From Candidatus Brocadiia bacterium (GTDB taxonomy: Bacteria; Planctomycetota; MHYJ01; WSZJ01), in the NCBI GenBank assembly GCA_013360825.1, contig JABWAY010000230.1, positions 1 through 6,772 of the forward strand: a stretch of DNA of 6,772 bases. The letters are read 5' to 3'. Shown here piece by piece: positions 1 through 5,138 of this stretch. Under the pieces are notes generated by a model. That model did no database searches and had not been told where the DNA came from. It saw nothing but the letters and a program-made list of their open reading frames with translations. Numbering within the stretch: position 1 is the stretch's first letter; every line of letters starts with the position of its first letter. Made by a program: the position numbers and the translations under genes.

Positions 1-86
1 CGTCGCAGTCGGCCCGTGCCTGCGGCGCGGCGGCTCTCGCGGACCGGCTGGACGCGCTGGGAAACGCCCGGTCCCGGTCCGCCTGA
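1..86 (+). CDS. C-terminal end of a possible HPt-like signalling protein (partial)
   Basis: The third plus-strand frame is open from the left edge to a TGA at 84-86 and would give the last 27 residues of a protein whose start lies outside the window. The tail contains SARACGAAALADRLDALGNA. This resembles the stretch after the phospho-accepting histidine in HPt domains (family pattern HxLKGSSxxxGAxxLAxxCxxLE), but the histidine itself would lie off the window. The frame ends ten bases before the stop of the minus-strand gene at 96-1280, a normal convergent arrangement. No Shine-Dalgarno-preceded start for a competing gene is visible in 1-95. The fragment is short and alanine-rich, so the HPt resemblance could be chance; another alanine-rich helical C-terminus is possible. 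Confidence 0.35.
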   Translation, partial: SQSARACGAAALADRLDALGNARSRSA

Positions 87-95
87 GGGTTCCCG

Positions 96-1280
96 TCAGT
101 CCCTGGGAAGCGGGGGGACGGACGATCGGAGCGCCTCGCAGGCCTCGGCGAGGGACTTCACGAGCGCGTCCCAGTCCCCGGGCTCCGACGTCCGGGCCGC
201 GCGGGCATCGACCGCGGCGACCAGTTTCATGAACGCCTTCTGGACCGCCTCGGCGCGCGAGAAGTAGGCCTCGGACAGCTCGGAGTTGAGCGCCATCTGG
301 CACTGGAACAGGACGACGCGGAGCCGGGCCGCCTCGACGCGCCACGCCGCCGGGTCCGCCGCGGCCTTCTCCCTCCACTCCGCCAGGGGGGCGACGAGCC
401 CCTCGATCTCCAGGAGGAGCCGGCGCACCTTTCCGTCGTCGATGATCCGTCCGATCTCCATGAACTGCATGTAGTGGCGGAGGTCCCCGACCGCTTCCTC
501 CAGAAGCCCGGCAACGTCCGCGGGATCGGGGCGACCGGCGCGCGGGACGGTCATGGACAGGGCGCCGGCCTGGAGCAGCGGCGGCACCCGCTCGAGGGCC
601 CACTCGATGCGCTGCCGCCCCCGCGCCTCGGGCCAGTACACATCGGCCTTGCGCCGTTTCGCGTTCCGTTCCTTCACCTTCGCGATCGTGCGTTCCGCCG
701 CCGCCCTCCACTCGGGCCATCCCTCGTCCGGGCCGTCGCCGAGCCCGTTCCACCGCTCGGCGAACTGGGTCAGCACGCGGTCGATCCGGGCGAAATCCTC
801 GTACAGTTCCCGGTCCGCCTGGCGTTTCAATTCCGGAATCCGCGCCGGATCCCCGACGGCAAAGTCCTTCAGAGCCGTGGCCTGCTCGACCTCGCCGGCG
901 ACGGCGTCCCCCCACCAGGCCAGAATCCGGTAGTCGCCGGGCCAGTGTTCGAGATCCGAGTACCCGCACGTCACCCGCGCGACCCCGTCCGTCACGCTGG
1001 CGGTGCCCCGGTCGATCTCGACCAGCTCCTCGTCATGGGTCGGCCCGCCCGGATCCCTCAGCCCGACCGGAATCTCCCAGCGCCGCACAAAGTAGACGCG
1101 CATCCGCACGGTCTCCCCGTCCGCCGTGCCGGGTCTGACCTCGCCCTCGAAAACATGCAGGGCTCCGCTCGTCGAGGCGCGCCCCTCCATCGCCATCGGC
1201 GCCTTCGATTCCTCCGCCTGCAGGCCCGCCGCCAGCGCCAGACTCACCCACCACGCCCGCCCGTGTCTCATCCCCGACAT
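96..1280 (-). CDS. Exported protein of unknown function, beta-rich N-terminus and helical C-terminus
   Basis: I do not recognise this 394-residue protein. Residues 1-22 look like a Sec signal peptide: basic MRHGR, hydrophobic WWVSLALAAGL, and probable cleavage after LQA at residue 22, so the mature protein should be periplasmic or otherwise outside the cytoplasm. Residues about 38-141 alternate hydrophobic and polar residues like a beta-sandwich (LHVFEGEV, VRMRVYFV, DYRILAWW). Residues about 145-394 are charged, alanine- and leucine-rich and almost surely helical, with several aromatic residues (Trp/Tyr). There are only three cysteines in the mature part (105, 327, 381) and no catalytic motif that I can name. 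The ATG at 1278-1280 is chosen because GGAGGTG (1285-1291) sits just upstream; an in-frame ATG three codons later (1269-1271) is an alternative. It is divergent from the aspartate kinase gene and seems to be transcribed alone. Confidence 0.8.
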   Translation of the reverse strand: MSGMRHGRAWWVSLALAAGLQAEESKAPMAMEGRASTSGALHVFEGEVRPGTADGETVRMRVYFVRRWEIPVGLRDPGGPTHDEELVEIDRGTASVTDGVARVTCGYSDLEHWPGDYRILAWWGDAVAGEVEQATALKDFAVGDPARIPELKRQADRELYEDFARIDRVLTQFAERWNGLGDGPDEGWPEWRAAAERTIAKVKERNAKRRKADVYWPEARGRQRIEWALERVPPLLQAGALSMTVPRAGRPDPADVAGLLEEAVGDLRHYMQFMEIGRIIDDGKVRRLLLEIEGLVAPLAEWREKAAADPAAWRVEAARLRVVLFQCQMALNSELSEAYFSRAEAVQKAFMKLVAAVDARAARTSEPGDWDALVKSLAEACEALRSSVPPLPRD

Positions 1281-1284
1281 CCTA

Positions 1285-1291
1285 CACCTCC
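1285..1291 (-). promoter_or_regulatory. Ribosome binding site for the exported protein gene
   Basis: Read on the minus strand, GGAGGTG lies four bases before the ATG at 1280-1278 (six bases counted from GGAGG). It is a near-perfect Shine-Dalgarno and supports this start over the ATG three codons further in. Confidence 0.7.
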
Positions 1292-1305
1292 ACAGGGAAT
1301 TTCGC

Positions 1306-1335
1306 TTGTTCCCGCCCCGGACACCCGCCTACACT
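1306..1335 (+). promoter_or_regulatory. Candidate sigma70-type promoter for the aspartate kinase gene
   Basis: TTGTTC (1306-1311) and TACACT (1330-1335) are separated by 18 bases, giving 3/6 and 4/6 matches to the TTGACA and TATAAT consensus. Transcription would start near 1342, leaving a leader of about 50 bases before the ATG at 1395. The site lies in the only non-coding stretch (1281-1394) between two divergent genes, where a promoter is required. In very GC-rich DNA the match is modest. I found no equally good minus-strand promoter for the divergent gene, and no attenuator or riboswitch-like fold in the leader. Confidence 0.35.
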
Positions 1336-1394
1336 CCGCCCCCCGGCGTCACCCCCTTCCAACGGAAAAACACCTTCTCGGGTCGCCCAATCCC

Positions 1395-2732
1395 ATGATC
1401 GTGATGAAATTCGGCGGCACGTCCGTCGGCTCCGCCGACAGAATCCAGAGCGTCGCCCAGGTCGTCCGGGCCAACCTCCACCGGAACCCCGTGGTCGTCG
1501 TCAGCGCACACTCGAAAGTCACCGACATGCTGATCTCGCTGGCGAAGCGCGCCGTGCGGGGACAGGTGGACATCGACGAAGTGCGCGACCGTCACCTCGG
1601 GATCCTGGCGGACCTGGGGCTCAAGCCCTCGATCGTCGAGAAACTGCTCGGCGAGCTCGAGGTGCTTCTCAAGGGCATCTCCCTCGTGAAGGAACTGACG
1701 CCCCGGACCCTGGACTACGTGCTGTCCTTCGGCGAGCGCATGAGCGTGCGCACCGTGACGGCGGCATTCGAGAAAGCGGGTCTCGCGTCCACCGCCGTGG
1801 ACGCCTTCGACCTCGGCCTGATCACGGACTCGAGTTTCGGGAGCGCGGCGCCGCTCCCCGAGGCGGACAACATCATCTCGTGGAACGTGAAGCGGTTCGA
1901 GAAGCTGCCGGTGGTGACGGGGTACATCGGCAAGAACAAGGACGGCGACATCACGACGCTCGGCCGCAACGGTTCCGACTACACCGCTGCGATCATCGGC
2001 GCGGCCTGCGGCGCAGAGGAGATCCAGATCTGGAGCGACGTGGACGGCGTCTGCAGCGCGGACCCGGGAATCGTGAAGGAAGCGCACTCGATCGACGAAA
2101 TGTCGTTCGACGAGGCCAGCGAGCTCGCCTACTACGGCGGCAGGATCCACCCGGCGACCCTGGTGCCGGCGGTGAAGAAGGAGATCCCGATCCGGCTCAA
2201 GAACACCTGGCAGCCGGACAATCCGGGAACGCTGATCCGGGCCAAGGCGCCGGTGCGGGGGATCGTGAAGAGCGTCGTTTACAAGGAGGACCTCTTCATG
2301 ATCGAGCTGCTCTCCACGCGCATGCTGCAGCACCACGGGTTCATGGCGCGGATTTTCGAAGTGTTCAGCAGGTACGGGATCGTGATCGACATGATCGCGA
2401 CCTCGGAGGTCTCCGTGTCGCTGACGGTGGACAGCGACCGCAACCTGGAGCCGGCGATCCGGGATCTCGAGTCGATCGCGGATGTGAAGGTGGAGGGAGG
2501 CAAAGCCATCGTCTGCGTCGTCGGCGAGGGGATCCGGAACCATCCCGGCGTGCCGGCGCAGGTCTTCGGCGCGCTTCACGCCGCCGGGATCGGCGTCCAG
2601 ATGATCAGCCAGTCGGCGATGAACATCAACATCGCGTTTCTGGTGAACAACGACCAGATCGGCCCGGCGGTCCGGGCGCTGCACTCGACGTTTTTCGGCA
2701 CGCCGGCTCCGGCGGTCGCGGAGAAAGCCTGA
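1395..2732 (+). CDS. lysC: Aspartate kinase (monofunctional, two C-terminal ACT domains)
   Basis: This 445-residue enzyme phosphorylates L-aspartate with ATP to 4-phospho-L-aspartate, the first step towards lysine/diaminopimelate, threonine and methionine; it is cytosolic. The amino-acid-kinase domain fills residues 1 to about 285. It carries KFGGTSVG (5-12), SFGERMSVR (111-119), TTLGRNGSDYTAA (187-199), WSDVDGVCSADP (213-224) and KNTWQPDNPGTLI (269-281). Two ACT regulatory domains follow, about 300-365 (TSEVSVSLTVD at 336-346) and 372-435 (GVPAQVF at 385-391, then MISQSAMNINIAFLV), so feedback inhibition by a pathway end product is expected. Length matches E. coli LysC (449), and there is no fused homoserine dehydrogenase. 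GRNGSD resembles ThrA/MetL rather than LysC. The start is set by homology: no good Shine-Dalgarno precedes 1395, and ATG 1404 (MKFGG) is a real alternative. The frame stays open upstream to 474, but that part is antisense to the exported protein gene and not kinase. Confidence 0.95.
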   Translation: MIVMKFGGTSVGSADRIQSVAQVVRANLHRNPVVVVSAHSKVTDMLISLAKRAVRGQVDIDEVRDRHLGILADLGLKPSIVEKLLGELEVLLKGISLVKELTPRTLDYVLSFGERMSVRTVTAAFEKAGLASTAVDAFDLGLITDSSFGSAAPLPEADNIISWNVKRFEKLPVVTGYIGKNKDGDITTLGRNGSDYTAAIIGAACGAEEIQIWSDVDGVCSADPGIVKEAHSIDEMSFDEASELAYYGGRIHPATLVPAVKKEIPIRLKNTWQPDNPGTLIRAKAPVRGIVKSVVYKEDLFMIELLSTRMLQHHGFMARIFEVFSRYGIVIDMIATSEVSVSLTVDSDRNLEPAIRDLESIADVKVEGGKAIVCVVGEGIRNHPGVPAQVFGALHAAGIGVQMISQSAMNINIAFLVNNDQIGPAVRALHSTFFGTPAPAVAEKA

Positions 2733-2741
2733 CCCCGGTCC

Positions 2742-2750
2742 TGATACAAT
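2742..2750 (+). promoter_or_regulatory. Extended -10 promoter before the PilZ-PilZ-transporter operon
   Basis: TGATACAAT matches the extended -10 form TGnTATAAT with one mismatch in the hexamer (TACAAT, 2745-2750). It lies ten bases after the aspartate kinase stop and 22 bases before the first PilZ start. A start site near 2757 would leave a leader of only about 16 bases. No clear -35 element is seen at the right distance (AGAAAG at 2722-2727), as is common for extended -10 promoters. It is one of the few AT-rich words in this GC-rich stretch. Confidence 0.45.
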
Positions 2751-2756
2751 CCCGGC

Positions 2757-2769
2757 GCCCCGCAGGGGC
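2757..2769 (+). promoter_or_regulatory. Small hairpin overlapping the weak ribosome binding site of the first PilZ gene
   Basis: GCCCC (2757-2761) can pair with GGGGC (2765-2769) around a GCA loop. The best Shine-Dalgarno-like string before the ATG at 2773, AGGGG (2764-2768), lies mostly in its right arm. Folding could mask the ribosome site, or the pairing could be a chance product of GC richness. There is no U-tract, so it is not a typical terminator. Confidence 0.2.
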
Positions 2770-2772
2770 CCC

Positions 2773-3174
2773 ATGAGCCATCCCCTCGACCAGGAACGCC
2801 GTGAATTCGTCCGGGTGCGCGTGCAGATTCCCGTGCGCTACAAGTTCCTGTCCAAGCTGAGGACCGGGCCGGAGCTGGAGGAGGTGTTCGAGGGGACGAC
2901 CACGAACGTGGGCGGGGGAGGCCTGCTCCTGCTCGGGCGGATCCCGGTCCTGGACTGGATTCCGGATCTGCTCATGTCGCGGATCGTCCTGGGCGTCAAC
3001 CTGCTGCTGCCCCAGGAGGAGTCGCCGATCAAGGCGCTGACCCGGGTCGCGTGGGTCGAGACCTTCGACGAGGCGACGATGAAGTGCAACCTGGGGCTGC
3101 GGTTCAAGGAGATCACGCAGTCCGACAAGGACCGCATCTTCAAGTTCGTCATCCGGGTGCAGATGCCGTCCTGA
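2773..3174 (+). CDS. PilZ domain protein (first of a tandem pair)
   Basis: This 133-residue protein is essentially a lone PilZ domain, the family that binds the second messenger cyclic di-GMP; it has no signal peptide or membrane segment. The N-terminal arginine motif is ERREFVRVRV (residues 8-17; R10xxxR14). The second motif, normally (D/N)xSxxG, reads NVGGGG (45-50), so the usual serine is glycine. The third region is RVAWVET followed by CNLGLRF (105-111), the usual GxxF-type strand, and the protein ends in a helix and VIRVQMP. Start: ATG after a weak AGGGG, just downstream of a likely extended -10 promoter. It is closely related to the next gene, 24 bases away. It probably acts as a cytosolic receptor or adaptor changing a partner's activity; the partner is unknown, though the co-transcribed transporter is a candidate. 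Confidence 0.85.
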   Translation: MSHPLDQERREFVRVRVQIPVRYKFLSKLRTGPELEEVFEGTTTNVGGGGLLLLGRIPVLDWIPDLLMSRIVLGVNLLLPQEESPIKALTRVAWVETFDEATMKCNLGLRFKEITQSDKDRIFKFVIRVQMPS

Positions 3175-3187
3175 GCGGGTCCATTCT

Positions 3188-3194
3188 GAGGAGG
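3188..3194 (+). promoter_or_regulatory. Strong ribosome binding site that fixes a GTG start for the second PilZ gene
   Basis: GAGGAGG lies four bases before GTG at 3199. It is the best Shine-Dalgarno of the operon and decides for this GTG, since no in-frame ATG lies near the PilZ arginine motif. It suggests independent, efficient translation of the second PilZ protein. Confidence 0.75.
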
Positions 3195-3198
3195 GCGC

Positions 3199-3603
3199 GT
3201 GCCCCTCGAGCCTGAACGAAGGGACTTCGTGCGGGTGTCCGCGGTGATCGCGGTGACGTATCGATTCCGCACGCCCCCGGCGGGGAGCCCGGCGCCCGCG
3301 TCCGCCGGCGCCGGTCACGCGGGCGTCACGTCGAACCTGTCCGGCGGGGGGATGCTCCTGGAGTCGCGGCTGCCGCGCATGGATCTCGTGACGGACCTGC
3401 TGACCGGCCGGCAGGGGATCGACGTGGAACTCCTTCTCCCCGGGGATCCGGTGCCGATCCGCGCCTCGGGCAGGGTCGCCTGGGTCGAGACCGTGGAGGA
3501 GGCGACCCTGCGCTGCCACCTTGGCGTCCGGTTTCTCGCGATCGAACCGGCCGACAAGGAGCGGATCTTCCGATACGTGATCCGCGTCCAGATGCCGGCA
3601 TGA
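3199..3603 (+). CDS. PilZ domain protein (second of a tandem pair)
   Basis: This 134-residue single-domain PilZ protein carries a full canonical cyclic-di-GMP signature: ERRDFVRV (residues 6-13; R8xxxR12) and NLSGGG (46-51) with the conserved serine. RVAWVET and CHLGVRF follow. It is a paralogue of the gene just upstream: over the last 57 residues of each I count 35 identical positions, and both end in VIRVQMP plus one residue. The main differences are a Pro/Ala/Gly-rich linker at about 26-42, where the first copy has an acidic stretch, and the serine at position 48. The start is GTG, placed by GAGGAGG at 3188-3194. Its stop overlaps the transporter start by four bases (ATGA, 3600-3603), which implies translational coupling. 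No secretion signal or membrane segment is present, so it is cytosolic. Confidence 0.88.
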   Translation: MPLEPERRDFVRVSAVIAVTYRFRTPPAGSPAPASAGAGHAGVTSNLSGGGMLLESRLPRMDLVTDLLTGRQGIDVELLLPGDPVPIRASGRVAWVETVEEATLRCHLGVRFLAIEPADKERIFRYVIRVQMPA

Positions 3604-5105
3604 ACGACGTGGCGGGGGACGCGCAACGCCCTGAGGCCGACGCGGCGCGGTTCGACCGCATGCGCGCCCGGATCGCGCTCGTGCTCGGCCCCGCCCTGTT
3701 CCTCCTGCTCTGGTTCCTCCCCCTTCCCCTCCCGGATCCCGCCCAGCGGCTGGCCGCCGTCATGGCGCTCGTGGTGGTGTTCTGGATCGGAGAGCCCGTG
3801 CCGGTGGCGGTCACGGCGCTCCTCGCCCCCTGCCTGGCCCTGCTGGCCGGCGCGGTCCCGGCCGGAAGCGCCGGGGGGGCCGTCCGGGCGGCGTTCAGCG
3901 GATTCGGCGACCCGATCCTGATGCTGTTCGTCGGCGGTTTCTTCATCGCGGAGGCGATGACCGTGCACGGGGTGGACCGGCGCCTCGCAATGTCCATCCT
4001 CTCCCTCCGCGCGTTCAGCGCTTCTCCCGCCCGGATGGTCGTCGGTCTGGGGCTCTGCTCGTGGGTCCTGAGCATGTGGATGTCGAACACGGCGACGACG
4101 GCGCTCCTGATCCCCATCGCCATCGGCATGCTCCGGGTCGCCCGGGCCGGGGCCCCGCCTGGCCGCCTCGACACGTCCGTGATGCTCATGCTCCCCTTTG
4201 CGTCCACCGTCGGCGGACTCGCCACGCCGGTCGGCACGGCACCCAACATCATCGGGATCGGTCAGATGGAGAAACTCCCCGGCGTCGATATCGGCTTCCT
4301 GACCTGGATGGGATACGGCGTGTCCATCGGCGCCCTCATGATCGTCGCCCTCGCGATCCTCCTCACCCGCGGACTTCCCGCCGCGGCGGCCGACCTCCGC
4401 GGCCACGCCGTGGCGGAACGGTCCCGGATGGGCGGGTGGAGCCGGGGGGAGCGCGTCACGGTCCTCGCCTTTTCCCTCGCCGTCGGCGGCTGGGTCTTCA
4501 CGGGACTCGCCCAGGCCGCCGGGTGGAAGGAGATCCAGGCGTTCATGTCGGCGCGCCTCCCGGAAGGCGCAATCGCGCTTCTCGCCGCCTCCGTGCTCTT
4601 CATGATCCCCTCCGCCCGCGGACGCCGGACGCTCACCTGGGGCGAGGCCGCGCGGATCGACTGGGGGACCCTCCTCCTGCTCGGGGGCGGGCTGTCGATG
4701 GGGGAACTGATGAAGTCGACGGGGCTTTCGGACGCGGTCGGCAGGGGGGCTGTGAGCGCGCTCGGCGTCGAGTCGTCGCTCGCGCTGATCGCGCTCTCCG
4801 CCGGCCTCGGGATCCTGCTGTCGGAGATCACGTCCAACACCGCGACGGCGACGATGCTCGTCCCCGTCGTGATCTCGATCGCGGGCGGCGCGGGGATCGA
4901 CCCGATTCCGCCCGCCCTGGCGGCGACCTTCGGGTGCTCGTTCGGGTTCATGCTGCCGATTTCGACACCGCCCAACGCGATCGCCTATGGAACCGGGCTG
5001 ATCCCGATCGCGACGATGGCGCGGAAAGGAGTCGTCTTCGACCTGATCGGATTCGTCCTCATCGTCGTCGGAATCCGCGTGCTCAGCCCGATCCTGGGGC
5101 ACTGA
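3600..5105 (+). CDS. DASS/SLC13 family sodium:dicarboxylate (or other anion) symporter
   Basis: A 501-residue inner-membrane protein with many hydrophobic segments, of the divalent anion:sodium symporter family that imports C4-dicarboxylates, citrate or sulfate with Na+. The two inverted repeats each show the family's SNT signature: SNTATTALLIPIA (residues 162-174) and SNTATATMLVPVV (412-424). Each is followed by its loop, GTAPNIIG (212-219) and STPPNAIAYGTG (455-466). In characterised members such as VcINDY, SNT residues and these loops form the Na+ and carboxylate sites. Membrane segments appear at about 24-44, 50-85, 104-120, 146-180, 194-210, 234-257, 287-305, 322-337, 355-370, 392-428, 440-454 and 478-497. 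The ATG overlaps the second PilZ stop and has no strong ribosome site of its own; ATG 3660 is an alternative, since residues 1-20 are a polar cytoplasmic extension. The substrate cannot be told from sequence alone. Confidence 0.92.
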   Translation: MNDVAGDAQRPEADAARFDRMRARIALVLGPALFLLLWFLPLPLPDPAQRLAAVMALVVVFWIGEPVPVAVTALLAPCLALLAGAVPAGSAGGAVRAAFSGFGDPILMLFVGGFFIAEAMTVHGVDRRLAMSILSLRAFSASPARMVVGLGLCSWVLSMWMSNTATTALLIPIAIGMLRVARAGAPPGRLDTSVMLMLPFASTVGGLATPVGTAPNIIGIGQMEKLPGVDIGFLTWMGYGVSIGALMIVALAILLTRGLPAAAADLRGHAVAERSRMGGWSRGERVTVLAFSLAVGGWVFTGLAQAAGWKEIQAFMSARLPEGAIALLAASVLFMIPSARGRRTLTWGEAARIDWGTLLLLGGGLSMGELMKSTGLSDAVGRGAVSALGVESSLALIALSAGLGILLSEITSNTATATMLVPVVISIAGGAGIDPIPPALAATFGCSFGFMLPISTPPNAIAYGTGLIPIATMARKGVVFDLIGFVLIVVGIRVLSPILGH

Positions 5106-5138
5106 CCCCCCGGCCCTTCGCCGCCCGGAACCCGGCCG

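Noticed and set aside
16..267. Short plus-strand frame from a GTG near the left edge
   Set aside because: Ser/Gly/Pro-rich, overlaps the 3' end of the exported protein gene, lacks a Shine-Dalgarno. The third plus-strand frame ending at 86 is a better candidate.
474..1394. A 307-residue in-frame upstream extension of the aspartate kinase
   Set aside because: It is Pro/Arg/His-rich, antisense to the exported protein gene, and precedes the natural MIVMKFGGTSVG start of the kinase. It is a by-product of high GC content, not a fusion.
1329..2774. Long minus-strand open frame opposite the aspartate kinase
   Set aside because: Composition is Arg/His/Asp-rich with no motif, as expected for an antisense frame of a GC-rich gene; the plus strand encodes a clear kinase.
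1880..2776. Plus-strand open frame overlapping the aspartate kinase in another frame
   Set aside because: Arg/Gly/Asp-rich low-complexity translation, no start signal, fully inside the kinase gene.
3315..5102. 595-residue minus-strand open frame opposite the second PilZ gene and the transporter
   Set aside because: Extremely Arg/Asp/Glu/His/Gly-rich with no hydrophobic core or motif; the opposite strand carries well-supported genes with ribosome site and overlap.
5106..5138. Possible bidirectional terminator between the convergent transporter and propeller genes
   Set aside because: Several GGCC/CCGG words allow weak pairing but there is no continuous stem and no T-run on either strand.
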